This document shows positions 8,801-16,020 of a stretch of 64,000 nucleotides of DNA, piece after piece. The DNA lies in the NCBI RefSeq assembly GCF_019904295.1, contig NZ_CP065364.1, forward strand, positions 25,419 to 89,418, written 5' to 3'. This DNA is from Ruegeria sp. SCSIO 43209. GTDB lineage: Bacteria > Pseudomonadota > Alphaproteobacteria > Rhodobacterales > Rhodobacteraceae. The position numbers and the translations under genes are program-made. How positions within the stretch are numbered: position 1 is the first letter of the stretch; each line of letters starts with the position of its first letter. Under the pieces are notes generated by a model, which did not search any database, was not told where the DNA came from, and saw only the letters and a program-made list of their open reading frames with translations.

Positions 8801-10516
8801 CGCGAAGCAGGCCATGACCCGAAGGACCACACAGTCACCCTGATGTTGCATACATTCGTCGGAGCGGATCGTGAAGAGGTACGCGAAGTGGCGCGCGAAC
8901 CGATGAAGGATTACCTGCGCTCCGCTGCAGGATTGATCAAACAATATGCCTGGGCCTTCCCCGCCTTCAAGAAACCCGAGGGCGTCAGCAATGCGTTCGA
9001 ACTGGACCTGGGCTCGCTTGAAGAAGAAGAACTTGAGGGCATTCTTGATTTCGCCTTCCTGCGGTATTTCGAAGACTCGGGTCTTTTTGGCACGGTCGAA
9101 GACTGCTTGGCGCGCGTCGAAGAGCTCAAGCGCATTGGCGTGGATGAGATTGCCTGTCTGATCGACTATGGCGTCCCGGTGGATCAGGTGCTTGAGGGGC
9201 TTAAACCTCTGGCCGAAGTTCTGCGCCTGTCCAATCAGGATACAGAACCGGCCGAGGATGATTTCTCGATCGCAGCGCAAATTCATCGCCACAAGGTTAC
9301 GCATATGCAGTGTACCCCCAGCATGGCGCAGATGCTGGTTATGAATGACGAGGCCCGTCAGGCGATGGCGCGCCTCAAGCACATGATGATCGGGGGCGAG
9401 GCGCTACCCGGCTCACTGGTTTCGGAATTGGCCGAGATCACCTCGGCACATGTTGAGAACATGTATGGGCCGACCGAAACCACCATCTGGTCGACGACTG
9501 AAACTGCAACTCCGGTGTTGGGTACGGTCAACATCGGTCGACCGATTGCCAATACTCAGGTTTATGTTCTGGACGAAGATCAAAACCCACTACCCACTGG
9601 TGTCGCGGGTGAGCTTTACATTGGCGGGGCTGGCGTTGCCCGTGGGTACTGGCAGCGTGAAGACTTAACGGCCGAGCGTTTTGTGCCTGACCCATTCAAC
9701 AACCAACCCGGTGCTCGGATGTACCGGACAGGAGATCTGGCGCGCTGGCGTCCGGACGGGCGACTCGATTTCCTGGGGCGGGCGGACCATCAGGTCAAGC
9801 TGCGCGGATACAGGATTGAATTGGGAGAGATCGAAAGTGTTCTGGATGCCCAATCAGGCATTCGCCAGTCCGTTGTTATGGCCCGCGAAGACACTCCGGG
9901 CTTGACCCAGTTGGTCGGCTATCTGATCGCGGATGGCGACCTGAATGAACGGGCGCTGCGGGATACGCTGACCGGACAACTGCCCGAATTCATGATCCCC
10001 GCACATTTCGTTACGCTGGACAGCTTTCCACTGACGCCCAACAAGAAAATTGATCGTAAGGCGTTGCCAGCCCCTCGGCCCCGCAAGGCCGCTCCAACCA
10101 CACAGACCCAGGTGGTGCAAACCACCGACCCCGCACCCGCAGCAGCATCGGGTGGAACGGCTGTTCGACAGGTTGCCGCGATATGGTCCCGGATTCTGGG
10201 CATTCAGGATATCGGCCCGCGCGACAATTTCTTTGACCTTGGCGGGCATTCACTACTGGCCGTACAGGCGCATCGGGAAATCAAGAAAGAGCTAAATGTT
10301 CCGGGTCTCAGCATCACGGATATTTTCCGGTTCCCAATGTTGGGTGTACTAGCTGCCAAGATCGAAGAAAAAACAGAGGGCGCGGCTGGAACCGGTTCAA
10401 CTTCAGAAACCACCCCGACAACGGAAGGATCTGTCCAATCCGACAAGGCCGCAAAACGCAGCGACGCCATGTCGCGCCGACGGGAAATGCGCGCCCGACG
10501 TCAAAAGCAGGCGTGA
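5846..10516 (+). CDS. NRPS: formyltransferase, vestigial C domain, adenylation domain with inserted luciferase-like monooxygenase, PCP
   Basis: Cytoplasmic assembly-line enzyme. Domains in order: Met-tRNA-formyltransferase-like domain (1 to about 310; NFHDGPLPRYAG with Asn91/His93, and VDKGDII with Asp129); a stretch of about 170 residues resembling the C-terminal part of a condensation domain but without HHxxxDG; adenylation domain first half (about 530-760; LKAGGAYVPMDPSYP, YTSGSTGRPKG near 684); inserted flavin-dependent luciferase-like monooxygenase (about 773-1130; begins MDFSLYYWG, contains WTPERHFHAFGG and ASGWQPDDF); adenylation second half (NMYGPTET, YRTGDL, KLRGYRIELGEIE); carrier domain LGGHSL (Ser1469). 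The insertion falls between core motifs A4 and A5. It is of the MupA/Atu3671 type, which is associated with oxidation of the tethered amino acid. There is no thioesterase. Expected activity: activate one amino acid, oxidise it (perhaps N-hydroxylate) and possibly formylate it. GGAG ribosome site 5' of the ATG. Confidence 0.93.
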   Translation: MPFSTLLIGHESLLVQCGTMLLEAGHNIRGVVTRNPDVRNWAEGQSLTVHAPGADLADRVADTEFDWLLSIANLDLLPQTLLDQARKGAVNFHDGPLPRYAGLNAPVWALLNGEVRHGISWHLITCEVDKGDIITQRHVDIGVNDTALTLNTKCYGAAMDSFPDVIAALEAGVPNPHFQDLSQRSYFARDARPGAGAQIDFTAPATQIATLVRALDHGDYWNPLTCPKLDTGEQIYLVGQAEVQSSEPAAPGTILARDAESLTIATGQDAIRLSQFRDCFGEGITAADIAPDCNVLPLFSAADRAELTATLTPTAKADIHWRKPLETLKHSDLPLIERNAPASAVITHIVNGSATFEKAATALAALFLRQGGGDTLNLALSLPETASDYISDWVPVTVSSGNTMVELQAGLTQVITAARARGGFSIDLPARLSRSRDDHFAMPQLGLTDTNAELIPGTSLTLSLVEGQIQLCADSGHISAEALALIAARLEAIMAQLDTPETVGKPIRDLSLMSEAERVKILTEWNATDTDYDHTTCIHQHFETQVARTPDATALAFEDQSFSYDALNRAANRVAHVLQDMGVGPGTLVGLHVKRSPQLVIAALGILKAGGAYVPMDPSYPADRTALYLQDSAAPVVITETDLARNLPESGAQLLSIDADSRLSAAADSNPDSTVTADDLAYVIYTSGSTGRPKGVMIEHRNVSNFFTGMDGRISHDPAGVWMAVTSLSFDISVLELFWTLARGFKVVLSDDDNRALVAGDSTPARGSTGRGMDFSLYYWGNDDGVGRDKYKSLLEGAKFADKHGFCAVWTPERHFHAFGGPYPNPSVTGAAVAAVTENLSVRAGSCVAPLHHPARIAEEWAIIDNLTNGRAALAIASGWQPDDFVLRPENTPPDNKPAMLQSIDILRKLWKGEPVEFPKKSGEMHAVVTQPRPVSKTLPVWVTTAGNPATWKEAGAIGANVLTHLLGQSVDEVADKIGLYHSALREAGHDPKDHTVTLMLHTFVGADREEVREVAREPMKDYLRSAAGLIKQYAWAFPAFKKPEGVSNAFELDLGSLEEEELEGILDFAFLRYFEDSGLFGTVEDCLARVEELKRIGVDEIACLIDYGVPVDQVLEGLKPLAEVLRLSNQDTEPAEDDFSIAAQIHRHKVTHMQCTPSMAQMLVMNDEARQAMARLKHMMIGGEALPGSLVSELAEITSAHVENMYGPTETTIWSTTETATPVLGTVNIGRPIANTQVYVLDEDQNPLPTGVAGELYIGGAGVARGYWQREDLTAERFVPDPFNNQPGARMYRTGDLARWRPDGRLDFLGRADHQVKLRGYRIELGEIESVLDAQSGIRQSVVMAREDTPGLTQLVGYLIADGDLNERALRDTLTGQLPEFMIPAHFVTLDSFPLTPNKKIDRKALPAPRPRKAAPTTQTQVVQTTDPAPAAASGGTAVRQVAAIWSRILGIQDIGPRDNFFDLGGHSLLAVQAHREIKKELNVPGLSITDIFRFPMLGVLAAKIEEKTEGAAGTGSTSETTPTTEGSVQSDKAAKRSDAMSRRREMRARRQKQA

Positions 10517-11020
10517 CAGAACTTGATCTGATCCGCGCTGAATTACGTGGCTTGGTCGACCCCGATGTTGGGAGCGGTGTCACCGATCCCAAGGCGCCCG
10601 AAGGCGCGTTATTTCCCAAAGAAGCCTCTGCTGTAGATCGTGCCGTCCCAAATAAAGCAGGTCGTGCGGCGGCCCATCAAACCATGGCAGAGATCGGCCA
10701 CCATGAAAGCTCTGTCCTGATGGTCCCTGATCGCAGCTTAATCTGACCTGCGGGCTTAGTAGGCTCCATCACTCATTATGAGGGTACCTGCAAAGCTGTC
10801 GTCGCTAATGATCAGGTAGTTCGCAGTATCGATATCTAACCCAACACACCCCTTTGATCCTGATTTGGAAGAAGTAATTTGCACCCCGGCGGAGCGGGCT
10901 TGGCTTACAACTCAACCTCAGAAACAGTGTCCCTGCGTCTCTGCCTAATCCCCCATCGGCAGAGCCCTGAGCTTTATTGCCAACACTGGGACGCCTGACC
11001 GTGTTCCTTGAAGATGGTCG
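10513..11020 (+). pseudogene. Decayed EntD-family 4'-phosphopantetheinyl transferase
   Basis: Starts with GTG overlapping the NRPS stop (GTGA), as an operon partner would. The first 77 codons read as the N-terminal half of an EntD-type transferase (VTDPKAPEGALFPKEA, NKAGRAAAHQTMAEIG, MVPDRSL), then a stop at 10744. After it the family signature continues: VGSITHYEGTCKAVVAND, then SIDI followed by a TAA where GAA (Glu of GIDIE) is expected. A one-base shift follows, then DPDLEEVICTPAERAWL in the new frame; beyond that only faint traces remain. So the gene has at least two nonsense changes and a frameshift and cannot make active enzyme. The right border is approximate. An intact enzyme of the same family is at 56037-56810. 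Confidence 0.8.
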
Positions 11021-11097
11021 CTTGGATCACTCGCACCCTGACCGCCATCGCAAACGGTCATAAGCAATCCGACATCAGCAGTCTGGTGTCCTGGGAT

Positions 11098-11420
11098 TGC
11101 GCTGCAGACGTGTGATCGGCGCACCGCTTACTTGCAATCCATCCGCGTGGATAATGTAGAATGCGTTTTGGCACGGGACCATGCCTATATGTTCATAACG
11201 GTACCACCACATCTGGCGTTGTCGAAGGCCATGCAGCGGATCAAGGGGCGCTCATCCCGCCGTGTTCAGATGGCATTTCCGGACTTGCTCAAGCGCTAGT
11301 GGGGAAGGCGGTTCCGGGTTTGCTGGAACTTCGCCACAACTTCGGAAAATATCACCGACGACTTCATCATACGTCATCAGGAGTTACAGTCCAAACGCGA
11401 TGCTGCCGACGTCAGCCTGT
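11098..11420 (+). mobile_element. Relic of an IS200/IS605-type TnpA transposase
   Basis: One reading frame through this stretch gives LARDHAYMFITVPPHLALS, then KAMQRIKGRSSRRVQMAFP, then DLLKR, an amber stop, WGRRF, and ITDDFI with QSKRDAAD. This is the conserved core of single-Tyr (Y1) TnpA transposases (HVHMF..PPH, QRIKGRSS, RYWGRRFW). The Tyr of RYWG is replaced by TAG. The start of the gene is lost, and the element ends are not recognisable. Inactive remnant of one insertion. Confidence 0.75.
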
Positions 11421-11452
11421 ATGTGGTTCACTTGTCCGAAAAATAGTGCGGA

Positions 11453-12145
11453 TCAATATCCGGTACCACGCAACACAACACCGACTGTCGCGAATATAAT
11501 GCCCAGATCAGTGCGTAAAGACAGTTGTCCAGCATACGAAGTGTCAAAATCGGCACGGCTGGCAAAGCTGCTGGCATTACGCTGAGATACCTGCCACAGG
11601 CCAGTCAGCCCGGGGCGCATAGAATAGTAAGCTTTACCCGGATATAAATTTTTTTGCTCCGGCATCATCGGGCGTGGACCAACAAGGCTCATTTCACCGG
11701 CCAGAACATTCCAGAGCTGCGGCAACTCATCCAATGATGCCTTACGCATCAATTGACCGATTTTTGTGACGCGCGGATCGTTTTTGAGCTTCTGGGTTTC
11801 GTCCCATTCACGCTTGGCAGTTGGGTCTCGCGTCAGGTGATCTGCCAGCAAAACATGCGCATTGGGAACCATGCTGCGTAGTTTCCACATGGTGAATTCT
11901 TTGCCATCACGGCCAATACGCGTTTGTCCGTAGAATGGATTGCTTCCATCTCGCGCGACAAGCAATGCCAAAAACAACAGAGTCGGCAGGACGATCGGCA
12001 AGGCCAGAAGAATCAGAGCAATATCAAGGATGCGTTTAAAGAAGTTTGAGTAAACGCCCACCTGCGGAAAGCGATATACTCCATGTTCGACCTGAATAAT
12101 AACAGGTTGTGATTCTCTCGGAATATCAGTGTATTGAACTGTCAC
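11453..12145 (-). CDS. Undecaprenyl-phosphate sugar-phosphate transferase (ExoY/WcaJ-like)
   Basis: Inner-membrane enzyme that starts a lipid-linked exopolysaccharide repeat by moving a hexose-1-phosphate from a nucleotide sugar to undecaprenyl phosphate. Seen: one membrane segment (ILDIALILLALPIVLPTLLF, about 40-62), then the cytoplasmic catalytic domain with GQTRIGRDGKEFTMWKLRSM, KLKNDPRVTKIG, LDELPQLWNVLAGEMSLVG followed by PRPM, and PGLTGLWQVSQR. These are the diagnostic blocks of the bacterial sugar transferase family. At 230 aa it is the short ExoY-like form without the N-terminal multi-membrane region. It stands alone between a transposase relic and a 680-base gene-free stretch. The exact sugar cannot be read from sequence. 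Confidence 0.93.
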   Translation of the reverse strand: MTVQYTDIPRESQPVIIQVEHGVYRFPQVGVYSNFFKRILDIALILLALPIVLPTLLFLALLVARDGSNPFYGQTRIGRDGKEFTMWKLRSMVPNAHVLLADHLTRDPTAKREWDETQKLKNDPRVTKIGQLMRKASLDELPQLWNVLAGEMSLVGPRPMMPEQKNLYPGKAYYSMRPGLTGLWQVSQRNASSFASRADFDTSYAGQLSLRTDLGIIFATVGVVLRGTGY

Positions 12146-12816
12146 TTTTTAACTCACAAACACATGAATCACGGTGGATTCATACTCGTTACAACACGCT
12201 TACCAGCACTCACATCGAACCGAGGCCGCAAAAAATCAATAAAGACCCCAATTATGGCGAAAATTCTGCCACGCCACAACGTTAACACATTTTAACTCGG
12301 GTCCACAAATAGTCATTGTCCACAAATCAAAAAATCTTTCGGCGCTCCAACAATCCTAAGTTCCAGGCGCGATGAATGTTTCTGGTTTCGCTACTCTTAT
12401 GGCCGTCTGGCGATTTTTGATGCTCGAGCGGAGACAAAAGGAGAGTTGAGAATATCGGCTACGATTCTCAATTGTTCCCAAGCCGCACGCAAACAAGTTT
12501 TTGGTTAATTGGATGATGTTTTCCGATAGTTCCGAAGCAGAGCGAAATGATTAAAGATCGACAGCGATCCTCGGTGCTTCGACGCGTCATTGTAAGACGA
12601 CCAATTCGTAGTCTTGTACTTTGTGGCCCCCCCAGCTGCTCATGCGCTCCAGCCATCACGCTGGTTTCGCAAGATGTGTCACCTCAGGCCATTTGTGCAA
12701 TAAAACCCGACAAAGCCTACTGGCTTGTAAAATGATCGTAAAAAAGCTAATTTCATTCAGTATAGTAGGATAATAATGTCGAAATGACATAACTCACGAC
12801 TGGTACCTAGTTTTTT
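12146..12816. other. Gene-free stretch between two divergent genes
   Basis: About 670 bases of AT-richer sequence between the sugar transferase (leftward) and the exosortase substrate gene (rightward). Promoters for both are expected here. Short open frames occur on both strands but none resembles a known protein. I see no RNA gene or convincing repeat. Confidence 0.5.
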
Positions 12817-12833
12817 AGGGGGTAATGATTGAA

Positions 12834-13520
12834 ATGTTTACAAAACAGATCGGGGCGGGATTCGCCGCCGCTATCGTTCTGTTGTGCGCAACGTCTGCGG
12901 GCGCAGCAACGATAAATTTCAACGTTGACCGCAGCTATACCAATGGCTCTAATAATTATACCAGTACGGATGGATCAGTAACCGTCGGCGTGGATGGTGT
13001 TCGGGTCAACAACTCAGGCACAATCATCAATACTTCTAATTTCTGGACTGCAAGCTGGGATGGGGCCAGCAATCGCAGTGGATTGGGCGTTTATGACTGC
13101 CGCTGGCAAAACCGGTGCTTGGACAATCATTTGATCGACGGGCGGGGCCCGGACGAATTCGCGCTGATTGATTTCGGCGACCTGACAGTTGAAGTGACAT
13201 CGGTCACCTTCTCTTACTGGGACCGCCGCGATACGTTCGCATTCGGCACCTATGACAGCTCTGTGCTTCCGGCCACAGCCGTGATTTACGAAGAAAACTT
13301 AGGTGACGGAAACTCTAATCCTTACACACATTACTTTGGCGCAGGAGAGGTCACAGGCTCGCTCATCGGGTTCGGCGCTGACAGCTGGCGTGATAACTTC
13401 GCACTACAAAGCATCACGTTCAATGTGTTGTCTGCGGTGCCCTTGCCTACTGGTCTCGCACTGCTTTTGACAGGGTTATGTGGGCTCGGGTTTATGCATC
13501 GTCGCCGTCAATTCGCCTGA
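12834..13520 (+). CDS. Secreted protein with VPLP-type exosortase sorting signal
   Basis: Exported matrix or surface protein of about 228 aa. N-terminal signal peptide (MFTKQIGAGFAAAIVLLCAT, cleavage after AGAA). The body is rich in Ser, Asn, Thr and aromatic residues, as in extracellular beta-sandwich proteins. The C-terminus has the tripartite sorting tail: VPLPTG, a hydrophobic segment (LALLLTGLCGLGF) and a basic end (HRRRQ). This is the VPLPA-CTERM class, recognised by XrtD-type exosortases; such an exosortase is encoded at 39657-41255. The ATG at 12834 is preferred over 12825 because the AGGGGG ribosome site ends 2 bases before 12825 but 11 bases before 12834. A hairpin terminator follows the stop. 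Function of the mature domain unknown. Confidence 0.85.
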   Translation: MFTKQIGAGFAAAIVLLCATSAGAATINFNVDRSYTNGSNNYTSTDGSVTVGVDGVRVNNSGTIINTSNFWTASWDGASNRSGLGVYDCRWQNRCLDNHLIDGRGPDEFALIDFGDLTVEVTSVTFSYWDRRDTFAFGTYDSSVLPATAVIYEENLGDGNSNPYTHYFGAGEVTGSLIGFGADSWRDNFALQSITFNVLSAVPLPTGLALLLTGLCGLGFMHRRRQFA

Positions 13521-13543
13521 CCAAAAGCGCAATATTCTGATTG

Positions 13544-13573
13544 AAAGCCAGCGCACTTCACAAGCTGGCTTTT
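13544..13573 (+). terminator. Rho-independent terminator after the sorting-signal protein gene
   Basis: Nine-base inverted repeat AAAGCCAGC / GCTGGCTTT with an 11-base loop, ending in a short T run, 24 bases after the stop at 13520. It would end the single-gene transcript. Confidence 0.65.
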
Positions 13574-14147
13574 GTGGCGCTTCAGAAGTATGTTCCACTT
13601 CCAAAGCCACATTTCATTTGACGGTCTGGACTGGTGCCATGGCGGCTTTATCGATACTCGGTCTGATCGTCGGAACAGTTCTGAAACTTGCCTCTCAACA
13701 TAGTGTATGGAGCGCTGGAGCACGTTTATTCGACAATCTCACCCGCGGGTGGTTTGTGTTAGCGCTTCTGCTTGTAATGGCCGTCTTCCGCTTGGGGCTT
13801 TGCCGTCTTGGGGCGCTTGAGCGCACCCATCGACCATGTTCTCGCCCACAATGGAGCGCGAGTCGTGGCGCTGGAGGTCTTTTGCGAGCGTCATGAAGTA
13901 TGGCGATGATAAAGGACGCAATCTTGCAGGACTTCAAGGCATGGCCTATACAATGATTGGGTTTAAATCACGGGAAACATTGCGATACTACAGGCATTTG
14001 CGGAATTACGCGATCGCGTCCAGCCCCCCATTTCTCTTAGTATAGGTTCTTTTGCCTCATTCTGTACCGGATACCAAGAATGCTCCGTTTGTCTGAGATA
14101 CCACCTCGTGTCACTTTAATATGGAGGCTTGTTCTCGTGGCGTATTC
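13574..14147. other. Stretch without a recognisable gene
   Basis: About 570 bases between the terminator and the ribosome site of the arabinose-pathway operon. An open frame around 13620-13800 on the plus strand encodes a hydrophobic stretch (MAALSILGLIVGTVLKLAS and VLALLLVMAVF) but then runs into low-complexity Arg/Pro sequence, so it may be a relic of a membrane-protein gene. The promoter of the following operon should lie in the last 100 bases. Confidence 0.4.
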
Positions 14148-14161
14148 AGGAGATTAACAGT

Positions 14162-15601
14162 ATGGAACTGGACCAGTTGAAAGACCAGCGCATACTTGCT
14201 GTCGATCTCGACGGCACGCTTCTGCGGTCTGACATGTTGTTTGAAAGTTTCTGGTCAGCGACCAGCCGGGACTGGCACGCGCCTCTGGGTGCTGCATTTG
14301 CGCTGGCTGGAGGGCGGGCGGCGCTCAAACGCAGTCTCGCGGGGCGGATGGATATAGATGTCACGACGCTGCCTTATGACCCGCAGGTCATCGATTATAT
14401 CAATGCATGGCGGTCGGAGGGGGGAACAGTTTTTCTGGTCACGGCGTCCGACGAGACGATTGCCCAAGAGATTGCCCAGCATCTTGATATTTTTGATGGC
14501 GTCTACGGCTCGAACGGGGTCCGCAATCTCAAATCCAGTGAAAAAGCCGCCTTTTTGACCGACCAATTCGGGCGCGGTGGCTATGCCTATATGGGGGATG
14601 CGGAGGCGGATCTGCCGGTCTGGGAGAGCGCAAATAGGGCGGTCACGGTCAACCTACCTGCGCCCCTGCGCCAACGTGTTGACGGTTTGGGGTTGGAAGT
14701 TGAACATTTGTCCACCGCCCAACCCGGCCTGCGGGATTATCTCAAGGCGATCCGGGTGCATCAATGGCTGAAGAACCTTTTGGTCTTTCTGCCGATGTTG
14801 GCGGCCCACCAGCTCGACGCCGAGACCTTTCTGCAAAGCCTTCTGGCCTTCGTGGTCTTCTCTATCGTGGCCTCCAGCATCTATGTTCTCAATGACTTGC
14901 TCGACTTGCGCTCCGACCGGGCGCATCCCACGAAATGCAAGCGCCCCTTCGCGGCGGGCACAATCCCGATCGCTCATGCCACCTACCTGATCGCCGCGTT
15001 GATGGGACTGGGCCTGATCCTGTCCCTGTTTCTCGGTAGAGCCTTCATTGGGATTATGCTGCTCTATGTCGTTGTCACTACGCTCTATTCGCTCTGGCTG
15101 AAACGCAAAGCGATCATGGATATCGGCACATTGGCTGCGCTCTATACCACGCGGATCATCGCAGGCGCCGTGGCAACGGGTATTACGCTGTCGATGTGGC
15201 TTCTGGCCTTCTCGATTTTCTTCTTCCTGTCGCTGGCCATCGTGAAACGGCAGGCGGAATTGATGGACAGTGCTGCGCGCGGCAAGCTCAAAGCTGCCGG
15301 GAGAGGCTATGTTGTCGATGACCTACCTGTTCTGGTCATGATGGCTGTAGCGTCCGGCTATGTGGCCGTCCTGGTTATGGCGCTCTACATCCAGTCGCCT
15401 TCGGTTTCGGAGCTTTACACAAACCCCAAATTTTTGGGCGCCATCTGCGGCATCCTGCTCTACTGGATCTCCCGGGTCATCCTGTTGGCGCATCGTGGCC
15501 AAATGCACGAGGACCCGGTCGTCTTTGCTGCACGAGATCGGCAAAGTCGGATCTGTGCTATATTGATCATCCTCGTCGCCGCTGGTGGGACGCTGTTGTG
15601 A
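14162..15601 (+). CDS. HAD phosphatase - UbiA prenyltransferase fusion (decaprenyl-phosphate phosphoribosyltransferase type)
   Basis: Two-part inner-membrane enzyme. Residues 1-200 are a HAD hydrolase (AVDLDGTLLRSD with Asp15/Asp17, VTASDET, GDAEADLPVW). Residues about 205-480 are a UbiA-family polyprenyl transferase with the NDLLDLRSDRAHPTKCKRP motif (NDxxDxxxDxxH) and about 8-9 membrane segments. In mycobacteria a UbiA protein (Rv3806c) joins phosphoribosyl pyrophosphate to decaprenyl phosphate, and the 5-phosphate must then be removed. The fused HAD domain is a good candidate for that second step (inference). Start ATG 14162 has AGGAG 9 bases upstream; the longer frame from 14129 has none. 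The stop overlaps the next start (GTGA). First gene of a four-gene operon with GtrA, DprE1-like and DprE2-like genes, which supports the assignment. Confidence 0.85.
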   Translation: MELDQLKDQRILAVDLDGTLLRSDMLFESFWSATSRDWHAPLGAAFALAGGRAALKRSLAGRMDIDVTTLPYDPQVIDYINAWRSEGGTVFLVTASDETIAQEIAQHLDIFDGVYGSNGVRNLKSSEKAAFLTDQFGRGGYAYMGDAEADLPVWESANRAVTVNLPAPLRQRVDGLGLEVEHLSTAQPGLRDYLKAIRVHQWLKNLLVFLPMLAAHQLDAETFLQSLLAFVVFSIVASSIYVLNDLLDLRSDRAHPTKCKRPFAAGTIPIAHATYLIAALMGLGLILSLFLGRAFIGIMLLYVVVTTLYSLWLKRKAIMDIGTLAALYTTRIIAGAVATGITLSMWLLAFSIFFFLSLAIVKRQAELMDSAARGKLKAAGRGYVVDDLPVLVMMAVASGYVAVLVMALYIQSPSVSELYTNPKFLGAICGILLYWISRVILLAHRGQMHEDPVVFAARDRQSRICAILIILVAAGGTLL

Positions 15602-16020
15602 GCATCATACGTATAGCGGTTCTCTATGCCTTGTTTGCCGTGATCGCGACAGTGATCAACCTCGGCGTCCAGAGGCTGGTTCTGTCGTGGAACAGTGACG
15701 CAACTGGCTTTGCGCTGGCGGTCTTTTGCGGCACGCTCGCGGGCCTCGTCGTCAAATATACCCTCGACAAACGCTGGATTTTTGCCGATTTCAGTACAGG
15801 TCTCAAAGCGCACGGCCAGAAATTTACGCTCTACACGATCATGGGAATTGTCACGACAGCGATCTTTTGGGGTACGGAAACAGCGTTTTGGCTGATCTGG
15901 GACACGGATATGATGCGTGAACTTGGCGCTGTGTTGGGGCTCTCGGTGGGTTATGTCGTCAAATATTTCCTCGATCGACGCTTTGTCTTTCAGAATACCC
16001 AAAAGGCGGCGGCGGTATGA
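15598..16020 (+). CDS. GtrA-family membrane protein, probable polyprenyl-phosphoryl sugar flippase
   Basis: Small (140 aa) inner-membrane protein with four predicted membrane segments and the GtrA features LVVKYTLDKRWIF (after helix 2) and VGYVVKYFLDRRFVF at the C-terminus. GtrA proteins help move polyprenyl-phosphate-linked sugars across the membrane. In mycobacteria the GtrA protein Rv3789 lies beside dprE1/dprE2 and is linked to decaprenyl-phosphoryl-arabinose export or arabinan assembly. The same neighbourhood here suggests the same job. GTG start overlaps the stop of the HAD-UbiA gene; its own stop overlaps the next ATG (ATGA), so translation is coupled on both sides. Confidence 0.88.
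   Translation: MSIIRIAVLYALFAVIATVINLGVQRLVLSWNSDATGFALAVFCGTLAGLVVKYTLDKRWIFADFSTGLKAHGQKFTLYTIMGIVTTAIFWGTETAFWLIWDTDMMRELGAVLGLSVGYVVKYFLDRRFVFQNTQKAAAV

Noticed and set aside
8363..9382. 339-codon open frame on the minus strand
   Set aside because: Antisense to the monooxygenase insert of the NRPS, which has clear motifs; no protein-like features of its own.
13480..13896. 138-codon plus-strand frame after the sorting-signal gene
   Set aside because: Begins inside that gene, crosses a terminator hairpin and ends in low-complexity sequence; at most a short relic of a membrane protein.
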